A DNA stretch of 64,000 nucleotides, taken from assembly GCF_900963305.1 (NCBI RefSeq), contig NC_042521.1, positions 5,413,614 through 5,477,613 of the forward strand, given 5' to 3'. The notes under the pieces are model-generated. The model was not told the origin of the DNA and searched no databases. It worked only from the letters and a program-made list of their open reading frames with translations. Positions within the stretch are counted from its first letter, which is position 1. Each line of letters begins with the position of its first letter. The translations under genes and the position numbers were made by a program. Shown here in pieces: positions 21,741 through 52,201 of the stretch. This DNA is from Echeneis naucrates (lineage: Eukaryota > Chordata > Actinopteri > Carangiformes > Echeneidae).

Positions 21741-22363
21741 GACGAGAACCACTAAAAAAAACAGACAGTTGCATCATCAAAATTTATTTCGACATATATA
21801 AACATCAATAACTTCATTTGTTTATTTTTTTTTTTACTTCTGCACCGCTGCTATCCTCGATAAACTAATTAATTCACTAGCCAGAAAGCAAACGACTTGC
21901 TTCCGGGAGACAACAAATGTGGCTGATTCAGACCACAAAATTGTTAACTGCCATCCTGTCGGAATGATAACAATAATAATAAAATATTCACTGTCTCTTA
22001 AACTAGTTTGTCCAACAGATGCTTGGTTTTATTTAATTTTTTCACTTACCACACTTCAAAAGATGCTGTACGGCAACTTCAACAAAAACACCGACGCATA
22101 AATATGACGTCGAAGCTGCGAATGACGTTTATCCTTTTTTAAAAATAAAAAAATACACAAAAATATAAACTTGGAATGTGCCAATTCATTATGTTTTATA
22201 AAATTTTGTAAAAATAAATACAAAAAAAATGTGAGTAATCTAAATTTTTCAGCTTTCGGTTTCCCTTGGTCGCCACTTCCGTATGTTAGCGTTGGCAACT
22301 TCCGAGGCGACAACAGTTTCTCCAGTTAGTGGCAACTTTTAGCTTCTACCTGCGAGTGGGGAC
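21741..22363. promoter_or_regulatory. nelfe/skiv2l divergent promoter
   Basis: The two ATGs face away from each other (21740 minus, 22364 plus). Within the gap are two ETS-type ACTTCCG sites (22275-22281, 22298-22304), two TGACGT half-CRE sites 18 bp apart (22105-22110, 22123-22128), and a CTTCCGG near 21900. Paired ETS and CRE-like sites are usual for bidirectional housekeeping promoters. Middle parts are AT-rich; the exact start sites are not visible. Confidence 0.6.
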
Positions 22364-33394
<11,031 letters not shown>

Positions 33395-34336
33395 GAGGGG
33401 GGAGGATGAACGTGCTGAGATTCCTGCAGCCAAGGGTTTTCATTGTGTGAAAGGTGTGAGAAAGATGGATGTGCATGGAGAGAGAATGGTGTGTGGGGGG
33501 GGGGTTGTTGTGGGGATTGGGGGGTTAAAGAGACAGCGTGTTTTAAACATGTTCCTGTGAAACAAGTGCTGTATGTGCCTACAAAACATGATGATGTTTA
33601 CACTACGGTTCCTGACCACAAAGATGGGAGAGTTTTAGCCAGCCGACCAAAATACAGACAGGATGATGCTGTAATTTACTGTACAGTAATAAAATCTGTA
33701 TCCCAAAAAGAAATGACGAAAAGATTTGGCTTATTTCCTGAGAAGAAGTGGATCTTCTCCTCCTCGCTTACTGAAACTTAGTGAACACCTTCAGCAAGAA
33801 GAGGACAAACTGCGGTGGTGACACATCAAACTAGGAGAGAAATCCCTCTGATTGGGGGAGCAGGCTCACCGATGGGACCATCCTGTGTTGTTGTGTCCAG
33901 TCCGGACTGTCGCTTTAAGACAACGACAGCTTTTGTGTCTGATTAATTCAGTGTAGAGCGACGCGTTAGTGGAGAAACATCATTAGACAAGCAGGCGCAC
34001 ACAGAGAGGGGAGAGACAGCAGACCTGTGTGCAGGGAATTTTCACTTTGAAACACCTGAAGAAGTAGTTTGAGCTGTGGGTGTTGTGTGTGTGTGTGTTT
34101 TTGTTTTTTCAGTTTTTTTTTTTTTTTTTCTCCGCTCTCTATCATGAAGATGTCTTGAGGACGAGCTGAACAGGCTCCGGATAAAAGTCCGCATCACCGC
34201 GCAGCAAAAGGAGAAGGAGGGGACTGTTCAGCAAAAAGAGAAAAGAAAACAACCCAAAAAACAAAACACACACAAAATATATATATATATATATACACAC
34301 ATCTGATCCGAGGAGGAGGACAGCAGATCGGAAGGC
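33395..34336 (+). promoter_or_regulatory. skiv2l 3' UTR, then prrt1 promoter and 5' UTR
   Basis: The skiv2l 3' UTR runs to the AATAAA at 33688-33693. About 34000-34336 appears to be prrt1 5' leader, with a T run and TG repeats (34080-34130) and (TA)n at 34278-34295 just before the ATG. Between 33780 and 34000 is the probable promoter; it lacks an obvious TATA element. prrt1 follows skiv2l in the same direction. Confidence 0.45.
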
Positions 34337-41327
<6,991 letters not shown>

Positions 41328-42809
41328 CCCGGCACGGACGGGAAACCAACTGCGTACTTTAGCTAGCTAACTACTCTTAATTGTTTGGAGGGAATTGGAG
41401 CTCTGAAAATGCACAACTGCTACTGCTTGCCGGCTCCAGCTGCACATACACACACAAAACACGCACATACAGACAAAACTGGGCTCACCTGCTGCCATCA
41501 AACACACTGATGACCCAAAAAAAAAAAAAAAAAAAATCAACCAATCACAACTAACTTTCAAATGCCAAATGCAAGCAGCTGTCAAATGAGGCCCAGTATT
41601 GCTGTTAGCACAGCGACCGCTTAATATTTACACACAGATATGAAGCTGCAGGAGGGGAACAAATGTCCTTGCATCAACAATTCATTTGGCGCTGATTAAT
41701 TCATACGGCCTTCACTGATGTGCTTAGATGACAGGGCAGGTCACTGTGCGTTTCCATTTGAAATGTCCCGACATCGAAAAAGGATCCTCACAGTACCTGA
41801 AGTTAACGAGATCACATTCAAAGAGTTTTCCTTCAGTTAGTACGACGCACTTTGTAGTCCTGCAGGCGCATCCATACATGTGTTTTCTTTCTCTAAAAAC
41901 AGTGCCATGTTGAACCAGTGTCGAGTAGTAATACTGCTGATACACAGTGTGACGTCGATACTCATTTAACACACCAAATGGAGACTGGACTTACTGGGTG
42001 ACTTGCTAACCAAACAGTATTTATTTGAACCTGGTTGTTTGTATGTTACATGGACATTTTTAGCTGGATGATGTGATACATAAATTCTGAAATATATGTT
42101 TGTTAATTTATTTCAAATCTCTTATTTATTAATTTATTGAATATCTACCCATGCAATGATTGTCTGCTATAATTTACAGTATATCACTAGTTTATTGCAG
42201 CTATCTGAGACTTTGAATTGGCTTAAATTTGATATCTTATGATGATAATGCACTTTGTAGTAGCCAGATGGGATGATGCAGCTGCTTAGATTCATAGCTC
42301 TTATAATGCATGGTTAATAGAAATTTAGACTAATGGGCTTTTAGTGCAAAAAAATAGCTTTTCTCCCAGTTGTTGGGAGAAACGTTTCCTAAAATTTCTA
42401 TGAGTGTGTGGTACAGTATTTTTCAAAATGTTCAACTGTCAAAACAAGAAAAGGAAACAATTTAGATAAGTATTTGAATCTTGGGTTGTGTTTTACAAGT
42501 GTATTGGCCTAGTTTGTGTTGCACATCTTTACACTATTTAATCTCAGACACTGTAAATGAAACTTTTAGTGCAAGGTTAGATTTATGAGGCAACATAAAC
42601 CTGCATGTCATCCTCAGTTTGTTTCCATTTTGTCTTAAATATTGAGGCTTGATGTGTGGCTGTGAGCTCCTGTAACGTTTTTGGGTTTTTGTTTTTTTCA
42701 TAGTTCTTCTGCAGCGAGTTGGGTTCAGTTTCCATAATGTAGCGTACCCCTGAGCAGCAGGTGTGCTGATGTCTGGATGAGCAACGCAACGTTGCAGTTT
42801 GAACCTTTT

Positions 42810-42842
<33 letters not shown>

Positions 42843-42844
42843 TT
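42810..42844. repeat. (TTG)n trinucleotide repeat
   Basis: About eleven TTG units with one GAT interruption, in the presumed prrt1 3' UTR. It could lengthen or shorten the UTR between individuals. Confidence 0.85.
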
Positions 42845-45800
42845 TCTGGGAAGAACTGAAAATGAATGTCTCCAAAAGGAGAGAGAGAAACTATTTATGC
42901 CTATATTGTATTGTAGCACTTTCTGCTCTTTGAAAACTTCCCTCTGGTTCCTTCTCTCTCTCCTTCTGTCTTTCCCGCATCCACATGAATTATTTGACCT
43001 ATTAACATATCTCTTCTGCTCTCCTCTGTCCTCTGTCGGTCCCTATGATAATTCTATTTTTAAAAGAATCCTATAGGTATATTAAGAATATGATGTGTTG
43101 ACAATGAACACAAATAGAGACAGTATAAATAGTGTTTTATTCTTGAACAAACCAACTATTATCATTATTGTAATTACTGATTTATAATCTTAAGTACATT
43201 TAATACAATTAGGTTCGCATTTATCAGACTTGTAAGAGTTATTGAAACGAGTGCTCTTTTTTCTTTTTATTTAATTTTAATTCAATGAAAGAACAGCTTG
43301 ATCTAAATTACCACATAAATTAAGGACAATCTAAAACTTTATAATATAGAAAATTGTAGTGGGGATGAAAGTAGGCGCGCCCGTAAACAAACACCCATAT
43401 GGGATGTACGTGTTACCTCAGTGGACCTGGATGTTTCAGTGAAGACAACTTAAATAGCTTTTATTATGAAAGCAGTTTGACATTTGGGAAACACACTTAT
43501 TTACTTTCTTGAAGGGAGTGAGACTGCCATTATATAGCTGAGCGATTCAGCTTCATACTTTCAGTATTGACATATGCACGATGTTTCTTTGTTTTGATTA
43601 TTTATTTATTTTATTTTATTTTTTAAGCATTGGGCAAAAAAGCAAATGAGCACATTTCCCAAAATGTCTAACTACTACTTTGTGATCAGGAGTTTAAGTG
43701 CAGGATCTTTCGACACAATGTCCTGCTGAGCAGATTAATAAATACAGGCCCTGACTGCTTTGTATTTGATTGTTAGAGAAGTTAATGCAGCACAGTGGTG
43801 TTTAGTATTATTGTGTAGAAGGCTGTTTCTACTGACTAGTGTCACTCCCAGCATATCTACTTTCTTTGGCACTCGGCCACATCTCCCTGTGTCTCCTCTG
43901 TGTTCAGCAAGAACAACTGTAGCTGTTTCCTTCACAGCTGGGATGTATTTTCCTCCTTTTTCTTTTCTTTTGTAGAGCTTGTACAGTAAAATGCTGCAGG
44001 TTGCTTGTTCAAAGAGCCAAAACTTAAAACCTTACCCGTGCACATGTGCTTCTCTTTAGGTTTATTATTCTAATTATGTTCATGGCTGTGTTGCTCAATG
44101 CATTGGTTGTTTCTGACTTCAGTTGTTTGAGTGTAAAGAATAAAGAATCATTTTGGGTTGTGAACGACGTGGTGGAGAAGGTGGCGTCTCAGTCTTTGGA
44201 TCTGTTCATCTATTCTATCCATCCTCGCAGTCTCTCCGTGGCCTCTCCTCTCTCCCCTCATCACTGAGCTGCTATTTATAGTTGCCCCGGTTTTCTCCCA
44301 CTCCATCTCCTTTCCTCTCTCCCTGTTAGAACATGAGCTGCAGTATCTGTCACTATGTTGTGTTGTGATCACAGGAGGCCTTTCAGGATTGTGTTTCACA
44401 GCAGCTCATTATTCACCACTGTGGTGCAAATTGTTTTTGTGCATCAACCAAGTCAATTAAAGATGATGACGCCCTCCTGTCTGGGAAGCTTATTAATACA
44501 GTAAACCTAAATCAAACCATTCTGTTACATAACATTTTATATCCCCTTCCAATATCTTTTTTTTTTATTTTTTTTTTGCCCTCCTAGCGGCATAGCTACA
44601 GGCAAGTCATCATTGCTTGATTCTTTATTAATGTTGAACTATTGGACACATTGCCACGATATTTTCTGCAGACATTGATAGTCCGCAGAGGTTGGACCCA
44701 CTGACTTCAGGGATCCTGAGCCAGTGATGCATCAGCATATATTTGGGTCAAACCGGTGAAATGAAGGCATCGGCTTGTTGTGTTTTCTGATAAAAGACAG
44801 TTAAATTGCAACTTGGGAAAAGCACTTTCACCATTTTTCTAATATTAGCAGTCAATCATTTGAGAAATATATCTCAAGTTTAGTTCAAAACTGGCCGAGC
44901 TTGAGATTTGCGGTTTAAACTAAAAAGCTTGATAACAGTTGAATATATTATAATGAATATTTTCATTTTGAAGGATGGACATTTGTCATTTCCCGTAGAA
45001 AACTGGCTTTTGCTTAAATTTGTATGTGGTTAAGGGATTCACTAAAAATAATAAACAGTTACTTAGTGATAATTAAGATATGTTAAAATTGACCTCGGGT
45101 ATAATGACATATTTCCCTGTGACAGCACATTAGTGGCTTTTAAAAATAAAACGCTTTGATTTTGATGCTGTCCCTCTTTATGTTGAATCAAAACCAAATT
45201 TAGTGGTATTGTCCATTTAACTAGCTTTGTCGTGAGTGTTAGATGTTAATTTTGGGCTCAAGCGTCTATGAGCTGCGAGCATGGCTGACCAAAGAGCTCT
45301 GTTTCCACAAAAAAAGAAAGATATCTTTCAAGTAAATATAATGGTTATTAATATAATGATGATCAACTTGCTTTCAGGAAAAAGTTTAACTCAACAATTT
45401 AGACCTTAAAATCTGTTTCTCTGCTTGTTTTTCATCACTGGTGATGAGCTGCAGACGCCAACGCCGAGACATCATTGTGCATGTAAACACACTGTTGTCA
45501 CCTCGTTATAAATGAACTAATGTCGGTGATATATGAACCCAAACAACCAGGCCAATGGAAAAGAGGTAGCAGGGAGATACTAAAGGTGGGAGCGGAGCCA
45601 GCCTGTGTGTGCAGGATCACAGATGGCCGTTTAGTCTCCTGAGGAGAACCAGCGTCTCTGAGATCATTTAACTTGGCCTCACACTGCACGCCTCTCTCCT
45701 CCATCACTCAGTCCCAGCTTCCCCCAGGTCGGCCGTGCTCGCCCTCTCGCTGTGTGTGCTTGTGTCATCCTGCAGCTCCCTCGCTGGGCTGTCATCTAAG

Positions 45801-46190
45801 CCGCAGCATCAGGACTGACGACCGATTGCTGGTGATACCAGGGAAGGCTCGGGGGCTGAAGGCAGCCTCCCGCATAAACACTAATCCACCTACACACGTG
45901 CAAACCAAAGGTGTGAAATTGTGAAAACAAAACACGCACGATTAATTTGCCTTTCTGCTGAGTTGTGAGATAATAGAGCCAGGAAACTAAAACCAATGAT
46001 TCATGTTAAGCCCCCGTTTCAGCATCATTACACACCTGCATTGCGGGCCCGAACCTCCTGTCAAAAAGTAATTCTACTAATTCTGGCATTACAGAGAAAA
46101 GTCTTGTATTAAAATATTAAAACTCTGTAATATGAGATTTTGTGAAAAACCTGTGATTTTTTTTTTCCTGTCCACCACTCCTTCAACTCA

Positions 46191-46230
46191 GCTGCAAATC
46201 ATTTGAATCAGCTGCAAATCATTTGAATCT
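46191..46230. repeat. two tandem 20-mers near the tmem268-like 3' end
   Basis: GCTGCAAATCATTTGAATCA occurs twice head to tail (46191-46210 and 46211-46230, last base differing), with a weaker third copy near 46241-46260. It precedes the putative minus-strand polyadenylation signal. Confidence 0.75.
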
Positions 46231-46609
46231 ATTTATTTTTTGTGCAAATAATTTGAACAGTAGTATCTAGTACCTCGATTGTTATGTATACATGAGTGCA
46301 AATGTTGTTTGACAGCAGCTGGATGAGCTTGCGTTCTGGCAGGGTGCAGATGGGCAAACACAGAGTGTGCATGAAAACAGCAGCAGTGGCCCACAGGTCG
46401 GAGAAACCAGCTTTGAAACCGAGGACTTGTGATTGTAAACCTCCAAACTGGCGTGAGTGTCTTTAAGCCATGTTTGCTGAGGAGAAAATGCTCCCACATG
46501 TCAGTTTGTCTGTTCAAGAGTCCAAGTAGAAAGCAGAAGTGTCACCGAAAATCAAAGCAGACCACAAGCTCCACGTAGCAGTTTTCTGGTCTGCCGTCAG
46601 TTGGCTCTG

Positions 46610-49139
46610 TCACCGGAGGATCTTCTTCTTGATGTATTGGCAGAGGCACAGAGGGGCGGCGGTGCAGTGATTCCTCCGGGAACGTAGCCGGTGATTCGAA
46701 GGTCCTGACAGCCTCTCAGACACCAGCAGCTTCACATAGGCTGCACTGTATGTCATCAGAAGCTGGTAGGCTCTAGTCTGCAGGAAGAGGGCACAGGAAG
46801 AGATTGATAGTATGAGGAACTGCCTAAATATAATCTCGGCTATTCCTCAAAATGCTGAGTTACCTAACACCACAGCAGCAAAATAAGAAAATCAGTGAAT
46901 ATCAGTTAAATGAAATGTTATGTGCTTGATGGTGTTCGTTTTACCTGAGCAGGTAACGATGCATTCGGGATGAGGCTGTAGTTGGTAGTGACTTTGGCAC
47001 CGCCCCTCCGGCTTGACGCAGCAGGGCAGCCTGCATCCTCATGTTGGAGCAGAGGCGTCTGTTCGTCTGAGTCGTGCTCCCCATCTGAGCCGCCGACCTC
47101 TGGGTCAGCAGGCGTGAACTCGCTCACGAGGACGAGATGGGACAGTTTCCTCTTAAGTTTGTTCTGGTGAAAATGTGACATTTACTGGATCACTAAAACT
47201 TGTGTAATGTCATGCAAAAGGTTGAAAATTTGGTTTGGCCAAAGTCCAGAAGTAAAACGTCTAGAATTGTGTTTCTTTTGATTGCCAGAGAGGAGTAATG
47301 TGGTAACATAAGAAAAATCGATATCTGTCACCCAGAACAAACTGGGCGACAGATGTAGGCCTCCTCGAGTCGCTCACCTGGGTGTCATTCACCTCTTCTA
47401 AAGTTTCAGTCAGCGCCCTCAGACAGGGGGACATGTCCCAGTACACAAAGTACAACTGCAAAGAGACACAACACAGTGTGAGAAGTGTGTCAAAGTGAAA
47501 CTATCGATATCTGTAATAAATAACAGCAAGTAAAATAAAGCTATTCCTCATATCAGATACATGTTGAGGGTACATCTATGAAGTGAAGCTGTACCCACAA
47601 AGGAAAGGTAGATCTGAGTTTGCGTGATGATTAACTGCAAAATCGTCCATCATAACAACCTACCTGCATGTTTCCAGCACAGTTCTGCACCCAGTCGGCT
47701 ACGGCCACCAGCAGCTTGTGTTTCACCATCCTCTCATTCACCTGGATCAACCGGACGTCTGAGTTCATGTTGATCTGACACAGGAAGACGTTTGAGAATC
47801 AGATATTTCGCACTCAAACGCTTAAAACTTTCTATTTGTTCTAGTTTGAGAATGCAAATCCCATTTACCTCCCCGTTACTGTGGTGGAGGATGAAGATGA
47901 TGGTGGTGGTGAGGAAGATGGAGATCAAGCTGACAGAGAGACAGAGGACCCAGTAGTCACTGACAGTGATGTAAAGGTGGAGCGTGGAGAACACAGCACA
48001 CCACAGCACCACATACAGCACCTGGTTGAAGGAGGGCAGCGGCTGTCAGCCTGAACTACGACACCAAAAACACCAAATACTCTGCTGCCAGCTGCCATTA
48101 AAGCTGAAAAGAGAAGATCTGCCTGATCAATACAGAGTAAAGGCAGAGCTTCACAGGTTCTTTCTGCTGTAACTTTTTATGAACGATGAAGGCTTCACAT
48201 TTCTAACCTAAAGACATGAAAGGAAAGGAAGAAAGGCTCCCCTGAGCTCTCATCATGGAAATTGCAGCAGGTTGGGGATTGACAAAAGATTCGCAATAAA
48301 AGGCTGGATATCCTTTTTTGAAATATCTCTTGCATTTTATGGAAATATTGCTAACTCACTTTAAAGAGACAAAGATAAGACAGAGCTGGAAATCCTTACC
48401 GGTGCCATTACAAAGTGGAAGAGGGCTGAATTAAAAACCATGTATCTCCTGACTGAAGGGACATCCAGAGCTGTTTCCAGTGGAGCCTCCATATCTGCAA
48501 CTGGAATCTAAACCGATTTAAAAAAAAAAAGAACGAAAAAGATAACAACAAATAACTTCAGGGTGTGATGCAATTCTGTGGTTCGAAATTTGACTCATAT
48601 TGTGTCATTATTGTATTATTTGTTGTGCGCTTGTGTCTGCTGACCCGGAAGCCGTCGTTCTCCAATTTGGCACGACAAAGCGACAGATCAAAAGTGGGGT
48701 TTAATGCTGAAGAGCTCCGCACTGACACAACAACCTGACCTGAGAATGAACAAGCAGCAGTGTTTGTTTAAGGCAAAAAGAAGAGCAGGCCACGATGGGA
48801 TCATCACAGAAATCTACATGTCTCTACATGTCTGTTTAATGATAGTGAAGCATGTGAGCGTGACGTTACGCTTCACGCACGGTGATGATCCGTCCTTATT
48901 TTAAAATCCAGAACAAATCAAAAACAAGAGGAGTGAGACCTGAACTGTTCTCCCCCAGGTGGGGCAGTGACCTCAACAGTATGGTTATATGGTCTACCAA
49001 AATAAAAAGAAATAAATAAGATATTACCGTTCGACCAGCTGGGTCTGTTGTTGGTGTCGTGTGGTTGAGCTGTTGTTTGTGTGACTTGGACATCCACCTC
49101 ACTCTCCACGATATGATGAACTCCATTTTTGTCCGCCAT
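46610..49139 (-). CDS. tmem268: TMEM268-like two-pass membrane protein
   Basis: Coding exons, 5' to 3': 49139-49028, 48739-48645, 48507-48400, 48021-47869, 47774-47664, 47455-47378, 47163-46945, 46777-46610; 1044 nt, 347 aa (human TMEM268 about 342), phases all consistent. The 95-nt second exon was found by frame and homology: NGQVVVSV then NPTFDLSLCRAKL, matching human NGQVLTVL and ISFDL. Other matches: VPSVRRYMVFNS to PQVRRYIIYNS; VLYVVLWCAVFST to VFYVVVWANIYST; NSDVRLIQVN to NTDLRLAAAN; QLYFVYWDM to QLWFVYFDL. Two hydrophobic segments lie at about 103-124 and 129-150, with a charged cytosolic C-terminal half including an acidic DGEHDSDEQTPLLQ stretch. Family function is poorly known; human TMEM268 has been linked to integrin beta-4 stability. 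It could be the tmem268 orthologue or an ohnologue; sequence alone cannot decide. Confidence 0.85.
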
Positions 49140-50881
49140 AGTTTCACCGAATGATAGATCCTTAAAGAGGAAACTTTATCATGTTATACCACCCTGAGAA
49201 AAAAATGGTTTGGAGATAAAGTAAATATTGGTAGATGGTAAACTGGGAAAGTTTGGAAATAGGCTGAACGACATCACTTCATAATTTCACCATATTTGAA
49301 AACTCAGAGTGGCATGTGACAGCAGTCATGCATCACTTTGAAATGACTGAAGTTACAATAGAAACAATGGTCACAAGTTACTAATTAATGAGTAGTCGTG
49401 TCATATATTCAAGGCTGTATGGGTTAAAAACAGCTGATGTTAAGGTTAACTTCATGTGACTGGCTGATGCAGGAGGCTAAGTAAGAGTTTGGATGAACTT
49501 ACTAAAGATTATGTTGAGTTCAAATATTGTTTATGTTCAGAAAGCGGCAGCTGTTGCTGATGAAGTTGACTGTGAAAACATACCAGACAGTTGTGAACTG
49601 TTGCTCTAAAGAAAAATGCCACAGTTGAGAAAGGAGAACATCTGTTCCAGATGAGTATAATCTCCCACTCCCTTCCAAAAAGCACCAGCCTTTATCTCAG
49701 ATAAGCATGCCCACGTGGGTAATTGGTTATAGAAGTCCCAAAACTCGCAGGAAACCAGATGACTTCTGCTTTCAGGGCTGCAATGACGAAGTAATAGTGC
49801 AGCTGTTTCATTATGAGGCCACCTTATTGGATTCATTTCAAAGGAGTAGAGTTGTTGGTCAGTCCACCTCCCTGCACGTCCCCCCATCTCCCATCTCGCC
49901 TGCCTGCCTGTGACTGAGCCACATTTTAGCACTGAGGTGTGAAATTCGTTGCTTCAGCCTCGATGTCAGTTTACCCCCTTAATGTCGTTCTCTCCTCTCT
50001 CTGTCTAAATACACAAGACCCCCTCTCTTCTTTCATCTGCTTTCGTTCTCACTTCCTTTCCTGTAATTAACCTCTATCAAACCCTGGATCTGTTCATCAC
50101 CGCCTGCTTACACAGCAAGCTCAACAAGTAGAAGCTGCAGCATAAGGGTTTTTCTGCCGTATAGAGGAAACAGCAAAGCAAGTGTGATTATTACTAAAGC
50201 AAGCCACAAACTGTTTATTTTTAAACTGGATCTGTTATCTGTTTCTGTGTCGTTCCGCTGAACCCAAATTTGTCAAGATCACCCTGAATGTAACTTTGAC
50301 TTGACTTTGATAAATTTTGTTGATGACATTTACTTTTATTTCTTTCAAAAAAGTTTAAATAAAAGTTTAAACTTTTAATAAAGTTTAAATAAGTTTAAAT
50401 AATTCATCAATTTTAAATGATCATTGGACGTATGCAGAAAAGAGAAAGCCTCCAAGTTACTTTTCATATGTAGAGATGAATTGCTTTACATTTCTCTCTA
50501 TTGATTCACATTCAAGTCACTGAAGCCCAGAACCAGAATATTATAAGTAAACACTTATCCAAACACACATTTTAAGTGATTTAAACTCATCCTACCCGCA
50601 GTTCAGATGAAATCCATCATGTAATCAAAGCTGTGATGGCTGTATTTTCCTCTCTGTCCTTGTTGCTTTCAGGGAACATTTCTACAAAAACTGTAGTTTC
50701 CTTGAAAACATCATCCGTCCACCTCTTGTAGTTTCAACGGACTGTGGCGTATGTTACTTTCACAACCAAATGAGTTTATTTCCTGCTTCTCTCTTTCTCT
50801 CTCTAGCACTCTTTCGCTCCCTCTCTTGAAGCTTGTGACTCAGATCAGCTTGGCCTCATGACTGCAGGAATGTGGTTCATG

Positions 50882-50883
<2 letters not shown>

Positions 50884-50916
<33 letters not shown>
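50884..50916. repeat. (CT)n microsatellite
   Basis: About 16 CT units in the tmem268-neu1 intergenic region, followed by a short TATA run. A simple-sequence locus, probably length-polymorphic. Confidence 0.9.
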
Positions 50917-50920
<4 letters not shown>

Positions 50921-52010
50921 ATATATAAGTTATTTTTTTGACAGTGACTGTTTTCTTTGGCATCATGGCATCACTCCTTAAGTCCAAGGACAACTCTGGA
51001 TAAAAAAAATCAATAAAAACTCATACATTATCGTATCTATGAGGCCATGTTTCTTTCTTCCATTGATATTAGGTGTATATATTTAGAGCACATTTAATTG
51101 TTTTTTGATTAGATCTTCTTACAGATGAGTTTGGACTTTGTGAGATCTCCTTTTTTGCCTTTTGCTGCTTTATTTAATTTTGGTAGAAATTAAATATAAA
51201 TAAAAAAAAATGTTTAAATCTTAAATGCCATTCAAATTTCTCAGTAGATGGTATTTAATTTTCATCAAAGTGCCTCGTAGGATGATTTTAAACTCGGAGC
51301 TGTAAAAACGTGGGTGGTTGATATTTTATGAAACTTCTGCCCCCATGTGGTTAAAATTAGGTGTTAAGGGGTTTAGAGTAATGCCCTTAGGGTAAATGAG
51401 GAAAATGATCACGATCAGACATTTATTGATAAATAATAATCTAAAATTATTAATATAATCTACATTTTATGAAGTTCTGTCAGCCTCCATCACTACTGTG
51501 CATTATTGTGCATGCTCCTATAATAAATTACACTGTAACTGAGCAATAAGTTCAAGGATTGTATTTAGATATTTTGTTGTATTAGAAGATTACAAATAAA
51601 TAAATGAGATGTAAAATATTATTTAGAAGATAAACCAATAGATCATTTTAAATTTTCATAGACAGATAGGGTAAAGGAAAAAATAAAACTGATATAGATG
51701 ATTTTTAAAAAGATTATTTTAATCGTCTGTGGAAGATTTACTGCTTTTAAATAAGACTATTCCTATTTCGTTTTGTGTGGTTTTCTTTTCTTGTTCTCTA
51801 ACTTTGTTAGGTTTTTTTTTTTTTCTAAAGATGGAAATCTTTAATCTATTTAATAATGTAATTAATTTCGTATTTGTTACATTGCCATATATATTAACAT
51901 TTTTGATTGCAATAATTATTTGAAAATAATGTTATAAATTTCAGAAAACACATTTTAAAGTCGTATCTTTTTTTTTTCGTTTCCGCTTTTATTTTGGTGA
52001 CGGCTGAAGC

Positions 52011-52039
52011 CACGTGACCTCCAGCTTGGTCACATGACC
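52011..52039. promoter_or_regulatory. two CLEAR/E-box sites in the neu1 promoter
   Basis: CACGTG at 52011-52016, in the context GCCACGTGACC, is followed 14 bp later by the perfect-arm near-palindrome GGTCACATGACC (52028-52039). TFEB/TFE3 bind the CLEAR motif GTCACGTGAC, and mammalian NEU1 is a known CLEAR-network lysosomal gene. The two sites lie 163-191 bp upstream of the ATG. Binding here is inferred. Confidence 0.65.
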
Positions 52040-52201
52040 CGACAAGGAAACTGCGGCGTGCCGGACCAGAGGAGACTATTTCCTCCTTAAACTCCTTCTG
52101 TGTGTGTGTCTTTGTTGGTTTATTTTGAAAGCTGTCTCTTCGTCGGTCTCTTGGGGTAAAGACAGAAAGGAAAGAAGGACGTTTCCGGATTTGGACCAAA
52201 C

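Larger units (their letters stand above)
41328..46609. other. prrt1 3' UTR and prrt1-tmem268 intergenic region
   Basis: prrt1 and the tmem268-like gene converge. The prrt1 3' UTR may be long: AATAAA signals on + lie at 44139-44144 and near 45145, and the sequence between the stop and 43100 is AT-rich and UTR-like. Simple repeats include an A run at 41518-41536, a (TTG)n stretch at 42810-42844 and a TTTA-rich run at 43600-43625. An AATAAA for the minus-strand gene is at 46232-46237. I see no other gene; open frames here do not resemble known proteins. Confidence 0.5.
49140..52201. other. tmem268-neu1 divergent intergenic region
   Basis: About 3 kb, AT-rich, with a (CT)n tract at 50884-50916, a TTTAAATAA-type simple repeat at 50345-50405, and T/A runs. 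The left end must carry the promoter of the tmem268-like gene; the right 250 bp is the neu1 promoter. No other gene was recognised. The overlapping open frames near 49600-49930 resemble nothing known to me. Confidence 0.55.

Noticed and set aside
49606-49932. 108-codon minus-strand frame upstream of the tmem268-like gene
   Set aside because: No homology recalled and no link by splice phase to the gene; possibly 5' leader, not coding.
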